Position numbers and translations under genes: made by a program. A stretch of 64,000 nucleotides of DNA, taken from NCBI GenBank assembly GCA_935421135.1, contig OW285189.1:7213072-7277071 (forward strand), given 5' to 3'. The notes under the pieces are model-generated. The model ran no database searches. It saw only the letters and a list, made by a program, of their open reading frames with translations, and was not told the origin of the DNA. Shown here piece by piece: positions 11,000 through 21,618 of the stretch. How positions within the stretch are numbered: the stretch's first letter is position 1; each line of letters begins with the position of its first letter. Source of the DNA: Bugulina stolonifera (taxonomy: Eukaryota; Bryozoa; Gymnolaemata; Cheilostomatida; Bugulidae).

Positions 11000-11821
11000 T
11001 AGTACCATTATCATACAAATGACTATATAGTGTATTTATTTAGTTACATGTATAATAAATAATATTATTAAATAAACTACTCTCATTGTGTTTTAAACTA
11101 ATCTATAATTGTGAGGCGCCACTTAATATGGTTGGAATAACATGTTATCGAGAATGCTACAGAGCAATTACATCACTATGCTGTATCTCCGGTAGCCTCG
11201 ATCTAGAATGGTGTCTTCCTGTGATTGGTGGGATATACATAAACACTATAAACTGCAGCTCTAAAAGCAGTTTCTCTCAGATTTTGCACTAAAAGAAATA
11301 ATTATACACCTTTCAAGTTTTGGTCTGTAATCTACATTGTATATTCTCCTTTAGTTTAGCTTACTGACCAACTATACCTTCAACATCTGTACAACTCTGC
11401 TGACCTACTACTATCTTTATTTTAATAATTCATGTAATACTCATATAATACTGCACTCTTATTGCAGTGGTGAATCCAGGTATGGAGAGTGGGTGGTGCA
11501 AAATAAATAGCTGGTTTTTCAAAGCCAAAACTTCACTTTTCATGTCCAGGGCTGCACCGTCACGCTGCATCGCAGCGTCTCTTCTAGCTGGGGATTTTGG
11601 GGAGACTGTGAGCCCCCCAATGGGGTTCAGGGCAGTGTCCGGCCGCCAAGCGAAACCCTGGGATCTGTAGGTCTAGGAGGGCCTAAGAGCCAGTATCAGT
11701 TCACCTCATTAAATTAAATGGGTTTGCGGCAAGTTGAGTAGTTGTAACTAACCTACATGTGTAATTGTTCTCCTTGAAAATGAAACATAAATAATAATAA
11801 ATAATATATTTATGCAATAAA
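11000..11821. other. Intergenic stretch with an unclassified repeat
   Basis: No gene is seen. 11465-11690 holds a GC-richer block (GTGAATCCAGGTATGGAGAG onward, with AGCCCCCCAA) that also occurs at 50812-51030. It looks like the end of an unclassified transposon. The stretch ends in AT-rich sequence with AATAAA (11816-11821), which is the probable left target duplication of element A. Confidence 0.5.
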
Positions 11822-12264
11822 AATAGTATAGTCAGTGCACTTCTATACAGACACGCACTCGTTGACCCCTGTTTTCAGCCAATCACAAGCCGGTATTTCC
11901 GATTTCAACCAATCACAGAAGAGCACAAAAATTTTTCACACGACCTTGCCAAGGTCACCCCAAAATCCCCCCTTCTGATTGGTCGAAAAAACATTTGCAC
12001 ACTTGACCCCAAACCTGGCCACGCCCCCTCCCCTCCCTCCTCCCCACCCTCCTCCCCACCCTCCCCGCTTCCCCCACTTCTCCCTCCTCCCCCGCCACCG
12101 CCCTCGTCTCGTCCGCACCACCACCGCCACCACCGCCGCCGCCGCCACCGCCACCGCCACCGCCACCACCACCACCACCACCGCCACCGCCGCCGCCACC
12201 GCCGCCACCACCGCCGCCACCGCCGCCACCGCCGCCACCGCCGCCACCACCGCCACCACCGCCA

Positions 12265-12297
<33 letters not shown>

Positions 12298-12660
12298 CCA
12301 CCACCACCACCACCGCCGCCGCCACCACCACCACCACCGCCGCCACCATCACCACCGCCACCACCGCCACCACCGCCACCACCGCCACCACCGCCACCAC
12401 CGCCACCACCGCCACCACTGCCACCGCCGCCATCACCGCCGCCTCTCCTCCACCCCGCCCACCCTCCCCCGCAACCCCCACTCACCCGAACGACCGATCG
12501 TTTGAGGCGGTCAAGCCGCGTCCGCCTACGTTGCGTGCGGCGCCGACCGCACACGTGGAGGCGACGCCCGTGCCCCGTATCCACCGGGCCAAGCGTTAGG
12601 CCGCGGCCCGCCGCCCATCCCGAGTTCCACTGGGGCGGGACTATAAAAGATAAGCTGGTC
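11822..12660. repeat. Left terminal repeat of element A with GGN/CCN tract
   Basis: It contains, in order, the terminus, three CCAAT-type motifs (two CAACCAATCAC-like, one GATTGGTCG), a run of CCACCG-type trinucleotides (about 12107-12445), a unique GC-rich block and the TATA box ACTATAAAAG near 12640. Long open frames of poly-Gly, poly-Ala/Val or poly-Thr across the tract are artefacts of the trinucleotide repeat. Compared with B and C the tract is longer and the flanks carry more substitutions, so A is the oldest of the three insertions. Confidence 0.85.
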
Positions 12661-12858
12661 TGATGGTGGCATTAATGCGAGGAAGGCTCGGTTCTATGAT
12701 ATACACTGTATTGATAACAAAGAAACGTAAGTCAGTACTTTATATCTGTTATGAGTAATAAAGAAGTAGAACTATGTCATAATGATTATTAGGATGAATG
12801 AATAAAAGGCTGTGTGCAAGTGTTAAATTTTGCCTGCCAATAGAGTGAAAGCCCCACC

Positions 12859-15714
12859 CAGTGTTCGAAGTGGAACAAATGAGGTGGGTACACGGTACCT
12901 ACCTGCAATCTTAGGACCTTTCCTAAAGGGTGCATTGGTCACTCAGAAGCTGCAGATCATAATTAAAAGTTGTTCTCCCATTTTAGCAAGACAAAACAAG
13001 GGAGGACAATTTCTAATTATGGTTGATAGCAAATGAGTAACCTCTTTACACAGAGTACATGGTACCAATGTAGACCATTCCTTATATTTTAAACTTTGTG
13101 TCCTTCAATTTTGTATTACTGCTGCATTGATTGTAAGAACGAATAGATCTACATTATTTAAACCACGACAACTCCCCTTATCTTTTTTTCACTGCAATAA
13201 AAGTACATGTAGTCAAAGAGATAACAACTTCTTTATTTATTACAAAATGCTGAACTACAACATTTTACAGTTGTATATTTTGTCAAAAGTATATAAACAC
13301 AAACAACAACAGCATGTAACTGCAACTGTATGAAAACTATGGTTATTCAACAAAACAGCTATGACATTGACATCAACATTAGAGAAGGGAAGGAGTTGAA
13401 GTTTATCAACAAAATTATAATGAACAAAAGTATTATACAATAAAATACATGTATTTCCCTTGTCACAACCTACCTGTAGACTTTAATATATAACACCAGT
13501 AATGTTATTTGAACAACAGCTATAAGGAAAAGGTTGAAGCCTATAAAACATACATAACCTGTGTAAAGGAGTTTCACCAATTTATCTAGGATATATACAT
13601 GTACTACTCACTGGGTTTTCTCTAATATTATTATAATTTTGTTAATTTAAGGAATTTATCTGTGGGAGCTGTCAGGTCTTGCATCAAATCCATGAAAACA
13701 CCAGGCCCTGACTGGGGTTTGAACCAATGGTCTCTACAGTGCCTAATCACCTAGAAAAGTGAACAGAAGACATTGCCACAACACCAGTACAGCAATGTTA
13801 GAAAAAGACAGCTTCACCAGCGAGCAGTAGATATGAAAAATATAAATTAGGGTATTATTTCTGCAAAATTAAATTCCTCACCAGCTTCCTTTGGATCACT
13901 AAACACTGTATTCCAAGTATCCTCACCACTTGTAACAACATCTTCCAAAAGTGCTAAATGTTTTATAAATTGGCAGCACTAGTAAAAACTGGCTTCAAAG
14001 TTAAATCCATGGCCGAATATAACCTTAGCAAGAAACATCAAATCATACTGACAGTAAATTCAATGTAAACTAAAAATATAGTATTGCCTAAAAAGACTAT
14101 TCAGCTACCTAAAATACTCGACAAACTATCATGCATGTAGGTTACTAGGCAGCATTCAAGTACACTAATAGACAGCATGCAAGTACACTAATATGCAGCA
14201 TGCAAGTACACTAATAGGCAGCATACAACTTCATTACCTGTGGTCTTTTGTGGACTTCTGAAAGCAATGAATCACCTCAATACAACAAAAATAGAGAATA
14301 CAAACAAATCGATTACTTTAATTGCAGTCAACCAGTAAAACCAAGCTCAATCCAAATACATAGTTTCTACTAGTACCATCTAGACTAAACAGTGACAGGA
14401 TTCTTCTTAGCTCTCTGTGAATTTCAATTTGTCATAACCTCACTCTTTGCCTCACTTACTAAACTTGGAAGTAGTTTGCAATAGTAGAGCAATACCTACA
14501 ACTGTTGAAATTCAATACTTATACTATGTGCAAAAACAAATAGTATTCCTACCTATTCTAGAATAAAAATATCAACGTTAGATTAAAATATTTTATATAA
14601 AACAATACAACAATTGCTATATTATTTACATTAAATATTCGATACAATAATGATCATTAAATATAAATTAATTATCTAATTCCCCGTTCTATTAAAAACG
14701 ATTTATTTCTATTCTATATTTTAATTTTTATTTATTGAATATCGACTCTTGTTCTTGTGACAATCCAGAAAGCAATATATTTATTTATACTTGATGTAGG
14801 CGTATTGCTACAACAATTATTATCAAAATAATTTATTTCATATAAAAATTAATGAAAATATAAATAATTATGGTTATCATTATGATATGATTACCATTTG
14901 ATTATCTAATTCTATTGATTCACTTCTAATTCTATTATTTATAATAATCACTATAATAATAATAAATAATTATTTATTTTTTTTTATATAATTAATATAA
15001 TGTTTGATTTATTATTTATATGCTATATTATTGAATGCAGATTCTTTCTCTAGTGATAATCTAGCAAATACGAATATTCATGTTATTGTTATATACAACA
15101 TCGTGGATGATCATATTAAATTAATATTTATTTTTAATTTTTGTATTTTATATTTTATTAGCAAAGTAAGAAAAATACAACTATCTCTGATATTTATCAC
15201 TCAGTCAAACGTCAAATTCCAATAGAGTACAACAATTAACTTTTGAGATTTAGGTTTAGAGCTAAAAAAAACTTTTAGATTCAACTGTTTGGCCACTGTC
15301 CTTATCAAAAAGTTTCCATGGGTCTGCAAACGCATTCGGAAAACTGAAAATACTAAAGAAAGTGGAACCCATATTCAAGTCCTATGAAACCATTGGTACA
15401 ATGACTAACTTTGTCAGTAAAGCAGAAAGATTTATTTGTGTGCAGGTTGCTGGTCCAAGCTACTATAAACTTACTTTGACATTTCGGGATTGACTTAACA
15501 CGCTATTATCAATCAAACGATTGCTAGATTAGAGGGAAATTTTACGATCAGCAGTCACTCAGCAACCAGTAAACCTATTTCGATTGCGAAAACCGCCGTG
15601 TCTTCAGCAAAACTAGTCAATTACCATGAGGGTACACACCTGCTGACAGTGTACCCACCAAAATTGAGGTGGGTACACGCCGTATACTCCCGTATAACCA
15701 CAATTCGAACACTG
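12859..15714. mobile_element. Non-autonomous hAT element (2856 bp) nested in element A
   Basis: The ends are inverted: CAGTGTTCGAAGTGG on the left and the complement of CAGTGTTCGAATTGTGG on the right. An exact 8-bp target duplication GCCCCACC flanks it (12851-12858 and 15715-15722). TIRs beginning CAGTG and an 8-bp duplication are the hAT signature. Subterminal GGTGGGTACAC motifs occur at both ends. I find no transposase; the interior is AT-rich, most extremely at 14560-15230, with only short open frames. A 22-bp tandem repeat (GGCAGCATGCAAGTACACTA) lies at about 14150-14222. The insertion separates the left terminal repeat of A from its ankyrin pseudogene. Confidence 0.9.
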
Positions 15715-15815
15715 GCCCCACCTATATAGTAGAGTTTAGTAGGAGACTGGGAAAAATGTTAAAATAGTCACATTGTGATAAAAGGGTAATAGAGAGAGAT
15801 GAGTTTAGGTACTTA

Positions 15816-17305
15816 TTACTCATCTTCATCAGAAGTTGTAGGAGCTATAATATGGTGTTTACGACTTCGGTCTCAGCGTACTCTAATTGATATGCTCCAG
15901 CTCCAAACTCTTGACACAGTCTTACCTACAAGGTAATTTTAGTTTTTTACTCAGACGAGTATCACTCAAGGTGGCCAAAGCAAGAAATCTATACTTCTTA
16001 TGCAGATTTCTCTTATGCTGTCAACCCCTTACCATATCTGGAGAATTGTAGAGGTGAGCTAGTTGTTGAGGGGTTTCACTTTTGTAGTTACGAACTTCAG
16101 AATCAGCTCCTAATCTTAGACATGTATGTAGAAATTCGTAGTCTTCATTCTCTATGGCAATGTGAGATGAGGCGTACCCATCTCCCATTCGCTATAATAT
16201 CAAACAAGGGAATTGAATTAAACTCCTCATCTTACTTATCAATTTGATCTACTCTACTTTTATTCTACTGTAATGTATTCACTTACCCTCATATCTAAGT
16301 CAGCCCGAGCATTTTCTTTTAGTACCTTTAGTGCCTCTCTATGCTTGCTGCTATGCGCTGTTTCAACAATGAGGTGAACTACACTCCTTCCATCATGATT
16401 GTAGCTCTGTACATTGTCTTGGGGAAGTGATTTGTAAGGAACTCTGAAGTATGGATGCTTTACTTCTGCTCTGGTCAAACTTGCAGTTAGAGCATGAATA
16501 ACCTTAGCTCTACCCAGACGTGCAGCAATGTGAAGGGGGTGTCACCTTCCAAATAAACATTAGCAATATAGATAAGTATCGACTTTTTATGAGTTTTGCA
16601 GCATTTTGTTTTTTCACAAACAATGCGTGCAAACATTGATGCTATAAAACACTAACCCCAAGCATCGGTTATTGCTCCATCCGCTCCCCTTGTGATGATG
16701 AGGCGAATTAGTGAATCCGAACAATAAGACTGTACGGTTAAGTGAAGCAACGTCTGTCGATTCGCATTTTTTGTATTCAGTTGTTTATGACTCCTCGCAA
16801 CAAACACCGCGAGTGCAACGGCTCTCTCATCTCTATCTCGGGCTGCTTCTAGAACCTCACTACATCATTTAGCATGATATTTGTTTTTCACATAGTTGAG
16901 AGGTAGTTATATGAGAAATTTGCATTGAACTACTTCTAAACTCTCACCACTTCAGTTTTGTCTATCATATTTTATTTTGATCATAAAAGACAATACGAAA
17001 AAAAAAACTGGAAGTATGTATAACTTACAACTCTTCATCCTTTCCATCTTGTTCCCAAAAGATAGAACGAATTTCTTCTAGTAACTGTGTGCTAAGCTTA
17101 TTACGAATATCAGTTACAGGATCCCATTTCTGCCAGTCTAGAGGTAAGCTTTTTTGGAGAAAGACCTCAGGCATCCCCTCAAATAAGTCTTTATTTTCAT
17201 ATTTGCTTTGTTCTGTACGACTTTCACAGTTAACTTCATCAGCTCTTGGTTTATAGGAGTCATTAGCTTGTTGCTATATTCGCTTGATCCATATCCACTT
17301 TCCAT
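15816..17305 (-). pseudogene. IkB-like ankyrin gene of element A, frameshifted
   Basis: This is the minus-strand counterpart of the intact gene at 27566-29207, with the same five exons (start at 17305-17303, stop at 15818-15816). Compared with that gene it has a one-base deletion in exon 1 around 17215-17230, and five instead of six C in exon 3 at 16535-16539. Either breaks the frame. Splice signals are mostly retained. Ankyrin segments remain readable, for example the part starting TRAEVKHPYF in exon 3. The gene lies downstream of a TATA box (17392-17400) and points towards the left end of the element. Confidence 0.8.
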
Positions 17306-17391
17306 GCTATTTGTGTGCTAACCTTCTTTAATTTTTATTAAGAACAGACTGGAGCTAGAAAGAGTTAATTAAACTACTGTTTCCATCTCTC

Positions 17392-17400
17392 TTTATATAG
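17392..17400 (-). promoter_or_regulatory. TATA box of the element A ankyrin gene
   Basis: The minus strand reads CTATATAAAGAG about 90 bases upstream of the ATG at 17305, between the gene and the minisatellite. On the far side of the minisatellite a weaker CATAAAAGC (18478-18486) precedes the plus-strand gene starting at 18594, so the layout is a divergent promoter pair. Confidence 0.55.
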
Positions 17401-17461
17401 TGAATAAAAAAGATACAAGTGAAGCTGATTGGCTGACAACATATACATTAGAGCGCATTGG

Positions 17462-18400
17462 AAACACATCGGAGTGCATCAAATCACATCGGGGGAGGTC
17501 GAAAACACATAGGGGAACATCGAAACACATCGGGGGAGGTCGAAAACACATCGGGAGAGGTCGAAAACACACCGGGAGAGGTCGAAAACACATCGGGGGA
17601 CATCAGATCACATCGGGGAGCTTCGGAAACACATAGGGGAACATCGAATCACATCGGGGGGGGGAAGTCGAAAACACATCGGGGAAGGTCGAAAACACAT
17701 CGGGGGAGCTCGAAAACACATCGGGGGACATCGAATCACATCGGGGGGCTTCGGAAACACATCGGGGTACATCGAATCACATCGGGGGAGGTCGAAAACA
17801 CATCGGGGGACATCGAATCACATCGAGGAGCTTCGGAAACACATAGGGGAACATCGAATCACATCGGGGGAGGTCGAAAACACATCGGGGAAGGTCGAGA
17901 ACACATCGGGGGAGGTCGAAAACACATCGGGGGACATCGAATCACATCGGAGAGCTTCGGAAACACATAGGGGAACATCAAACCACATCGGGGGAGCTCG
18001 AAAACACATCGGGGGACATCGAATCACATCGGGGGGCTTCGGAAACACATCAGGGTACATCGAATCACATCGGGGGAGGTCGAAAACACATCGGGGGACA
18101 TCGAATCACATCGGGGAGCTTCGGAAACACATAGGGGAACATCAAATCACATTGGGGGAGCTCGAAAACACATCGGGGGACATCGAATCACATCGGGGGG
18201 CTTCGGAAACATATCGGGGTACATCAAATCACATCGGGGGAGGTCGGAAACACATCGGGACACATCGGGTTACATCGGAAACACATCGGGTTACATCGGG
18301 TTGCATCGGAAACACATCGGGGCACATCGAATCACATCGGGGGAACATCGAGACACATCGGGATACATCGAATCACATCGGGGGGCATTGGAAACACATC
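17462..18400. repeat. CATCGGG minisatellite of element A
   Basis: Roughly 940 bases of imperfect units built on ACATCGGGGGAGGTCGAAAA and ACATCGAATCACATCGGGG, about 19-23 bp each, all in one orientation. The open frames through it (Thr-Ser-Gly-His-Arg type) are repeat artefacts. It occupies the same intergenic place as the palindromic minisatellites of B and C and shares their CACATCGGG core. Confidence 0.9.
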
Positions 18401-18593
18401 GGGATGTAATAAATCAGACTAAAAAAGACAAAAAATCACTTAAAAAGCCACATCACTTCTTATTGGACAGAGACTTCCATAAAAGCAAGCATGAGAGAGG
18501 ATTTTTATCATTGCCACTCAACCAGCTAGTAAAGACTTGCAACTCTGTGGATATTTACTAATTTCTCTGAATAAACATCACTCAACAACTAAT

Positions 18594-20931
18594 ATGGTGA
18601 GTAATCTTATTTTAATATGTATTTTAATATGAATTTAGTCTTTGAGTTAACATTGAGGCTAATTCTATTTTAGTAGTGATATAATACTCCTTTGGTATGA
18701 CCAGGGCTTAGAAACTTTGTAAGCTTATACATTAAACTGTTTTGATTCTCAACATGAGAGCATGTATGTAGAGATCTGAACTGTCTATACTACTAATATC
18801 AAAGTACAAAATAAGTGGTGAGATTTATTTTTAATATGAGTGCCTATACTACTTCTAGTAGTGTAATAAGTATCAAAGCAAGTTTATTACCACTTGTACT
18901 GGCTATACTAGTACATCTTACTTCTACATGATGTAGTAACACCCTAGCAAAGAAGTATAATATCAACTGTAGCTATACTCTACATCCAATACTATACTAG
19001 TACTGTACAATACTGTACTAAAGTGACCTATCACAATACTTGGGGTGAGCTTGTTGCTAAAAAAATTAACTGGCTAATTCTAATAAATAGATCTGCACTA
19101 AAGTGATTTATTACAATACTTGGGATGAACTTGTTGCTAAAAAGATTAACTGACTAATTCTAATAAATAGATCTGCACTAACACAAGAGTAATTTATCTC
19201 TCTGTTTGGGAGGAGCTTACTATCAGAAAGACTTAATTGGTTAAAAAGACACATAAAAAGTAAGGGGTGGTATTTTTGGTTCTTTTCTGTCTTATACTGA
19301 TTATTCACTTCAAAATTAGTTCTTGCTAATACATGTTCTGTTTATCTATTCTTGTTTCTATTCCCCAGTGACTATGGTGAGTTGGTGGTTTTATCCACAC
19401 AGCTAAGGCTTTAGTATATATTATTACTTGTTATTTTACTTGTCTATTCTATTCATTCTAAAAGTAGTTGTTATCAGTATTCTTATTTTCTTGCTCAATA
19501 ACTATAGGGATTAGTATTTTTGTATACTTGACTTGTACACTACCACTATGCTCATGTTTCTTATATATTTTTATTCATTCTTATTTTCTTTGTTTAGTAA
19601 CTATGTTGCATTAATAGTTCTATCTACTTGACTTATGCTTTGGTATATGTTTATTACTCTACATATACTTACAGGCTTCTACATTTAAGCATCCAAGAAA
19701 AAAATATACAAGAATAATTAGAACAACAAAAAAAGGCACCAAGTATATGGTAACATATGATTCAGAAGATAGAAGAATTTCGAGAAAAAAAATCCCATCT
19801 CCAGAAATGGTTAGTCTATTATCTTATTTGTTCACACATGCACTACAACTTTCATCCACTATGGTGTTGGGTTTCTACACCTCTTCACATTATTTCTAAG
19901 ATGTCAAAGGAGACTACTGACATTTCTTCAGAAGTACATGTTAGTTACACATAGTATGATAATGTACTTTTTTATACTATTATACATTTTTGTAAGCCTC
20001 TTACCATGTCTAGGATGTCAAAAGAGTCTACTTCTTTTTTAAAACCAGATGTTAATTAGTCATAGTATGAATTTCTCTAATTCTATAAGTCTCTTACCAT
20101 GTCTAAGATGTTAAAGAAGATTAGTTATATTTTTATTATAAGTATTGCACTTTCTTTCTTATGTATTATTTTTATCAATATGACACTTTTTTCTTTTCTT
20201 ATGTGAAAAAATAAAACATAAATTACAACTGGTTTTCTCATCAATACAAATTTTTTTAAAATCTCATGTTAATGGTATATTTCTATTTATGTGAAAAAAT
20301 AGACAGACTTTAGTAGACTTGCTTAGTACTTAGAGTGCTAGTTTTTTCATCAAATTCCTCAAAAACCATATATTACAAAGGCCTATGTTAATGTAGTTTG
20401 TTAATTAGTCTCTGCACACTTTATTTTACATTGTAGAATGAAAAAGAAACAGAACTAAGTAGTGAAGAGATTGAATTATTTGAGGGATGTGGAGGAGTAG
20501 ATGGGGTAGAGATTGGTAAGAATGATCTACGATCTATTTGCCTATTTAGAATCTTTTTGATTTACAAGTAAGTCATGTGCCCTCTCTCACAATTTTAATA
20601 TACTCACTTATTCTTGTTTTCTTTTTTAGGACTCAGAACAAAGCCGATGAGCAAGGGGGGTCTAAGATTCTATGTCTTTGTTAGTGATGAGGCAAAAAGA
20701 AGACTGGAGATGTCACTAGCAAAGCCTTTTGAATCGAACGACCCCTGCTTTTTGTGCAGTAAAAATGTTGGGCACCGACGAGGTGCCCATATACAACAGC
20801 ATTTTTTGGTTAGAATCTGTTTTTGCTATCACATAGCAGTAGATGATGAGGGGATGAATAGACACTACAGCTTTCCATCTAATCATTGTATTGATGGAAA
20901 GCCCTGTCACTCCACCCTCCTTTTGCGGTAA
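18594..20931 (+). CDS. Unknown spliced gene in element A (4 exons, about 172 aa)
   Basis: I propose exons 18594-18596 (just ATG before a GTGAGT donor), 19675-19809, 20437-20515 and 20630-20931. They join in one frame with GT-AG introns and end at TAA. The first long exon is basic (KHPRKKYTRIIRTTKKG), the second acidic, and the last has a run of Cys and His (CFLCSKNVGH, then several HxC pairs) that could bind zinc. No family is recognised. Two short look-alike segments with ATG next to a donor or acceptor (near 19374 and 19602) suggest alternative leader exons. The exon-1 assignment is the weakest point; the last three exons are firmer. Confidence 0.45.
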
Positions 20932-20935
20932 CGGT

Positions 20936-21397
20936 GCAAATTTTGCTAGTCTGTTTCAACCTCAAGGCTAACAATACCTACAAGTGTAGTACTTGGTGAT
21001 ACAATGTGTAGAAACAAATCTACAAATAGCTCTATTGAGAGACTGTCACATGAATGTACCTAGAGTAGAGTGAAGGACTGAGACAACGACCAAAGCCCTA
21101 ATTTTATGATCGTCTGATCTACACACAGTAACATTGATGTCGTTGAAGTTCATCTAAGATTTGTGTGCTGCTTTCTTTGTATAATTTATTACATCACATT
21201 ATTTGGACATCTGATTATGCAGGAATTGTGTGCTCTCTATATAATCATATTGAAGAGAATTCGCTCTTTGGGGAAAGAGGGAGCAGAGTTTTCCCAGCTT
21301 GGAATACTCACTCTCAGCAGTTGGAGGTAGGAATTCGCTCAAGCTGAAGTAGTAAATTCAACTTCCTGTGAAAGTTCACAGCACTTCTGTTTAGCCT
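20936..21397. other. No gene seen
   Basis: Unique-looking AT-rich sequence with one copy of the GGAATTGTGTGCTCTCT motif (about 21222). Neither a Polinton terminus nor a recognisable transposon end is visible, so the junction between element A and copy 2 lies somewhere between 20932 and 21868. Confidence 0.5.
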
Positions 21398-21618
21398 TGA
21401 AGAGTGTTGGGACCGATATGCAGGCCCTGAAGAGTGTTGGGACCGATAGGCAGGCCCTGAAGAGTGCTGGGACCAATAGGCAGGCCCCGAAGAGTGCTGG
21501 GACCAATAGGCAGGCCCCGAAGAGTGCTGGGACCGATAGGCAGGCCCTGAAGAGTGCTGGGACCGATAGGCAGGCCCTGAAGAGTGCTGAGACCGATAGG
21601 CAGGTCCTGAAGAGTACT
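21398..21618. repeat. 30-bp minisatellite
   Basis: Seven tandem units of TGAAGAGTGCTGGGACCGAT plus AGGCAGGCCC, then a partial unit. The period is exactly 30 bp, so one strand is open (KSAGTDRQAL repeats), but no gene context supports translation. 21619-21868 downstream contains TGTAGTGCAG-type duplications and antisense polyadenylation-like signals and may be an LTR remnant. Confidence 0.9.

Larger units (their letters stand above)
1580..11821. other. Host segmental copy 1 (zinc-finger gene plus unknown gene)
   Basis: Sequence from about 1580 to 11815 is repeated at about 21869-51180, nearly identical base for base apart from insertions in the second copy. Copy 1 represents the empty site for element B (near 4120), for the element hosting C (near 8097) and for the 1.78-kb transposon (near 11250). 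The 5' 2 kb (1580-3768) contains repeat relics and a 72-codon open frame (2554-2772) that is equally open in copy 2, but with so little divergence this is not evidence of coding. Confidence 0.9.
11822..20935. mobile_element. Polinton-family element A (left end clear, right end not found)
   Basis: The left end begins AATAGTATAGTCAGTGCAC, matching the AGTAGTATAGTCAGTGCAC terminus of element C, and the next 830 bases match the C terminal repeat in order (CCAAT motifs, GC-rich trinucleotide tract, TATA box). Inside are a nested hAT (12859-15714), an IkB-like ankyrin pseudogene on the minus strand, a CATCGGG minisatellite, and a spliced unknown gene. No inverted copy of the terminus is found before copy 2 begins at about 21869, and the sequence that should flank the right side of the insertion (TAATATAATTATATAAATG, seen at 51186) is also absent here. 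The right boundary given is only the end of the last gene. No capsid, integrase or polymerase gene is present. Confidence 0.75.

Noticed and set aside
11936..12599. Long open frames of poly-Gly, poly-Ala/Val and poly-Thr on both strands (also near 24384-25101, 29340-30135, 34181-34835 and 44366-45020)
   Set aside because: They are produced by the GGN/CCN trinucleotide tract in the terminal repeats; several frames on both strands are open at once and none has gene context.
13690..13765. Antisense GGTTCAAACCCC, a possible tRNA or SINE B box inside the hAT
   Set aside because: No convincing A box at the right distance, no cloverleaf and no target duplication could be seen.
17462..18400. Regularly repeated units that could suggest a CRISPR array
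   Set aside because: Units are contiguous and degenerate with no unique spacers, and the DNA is eukaryotic; it is a minisatellite.
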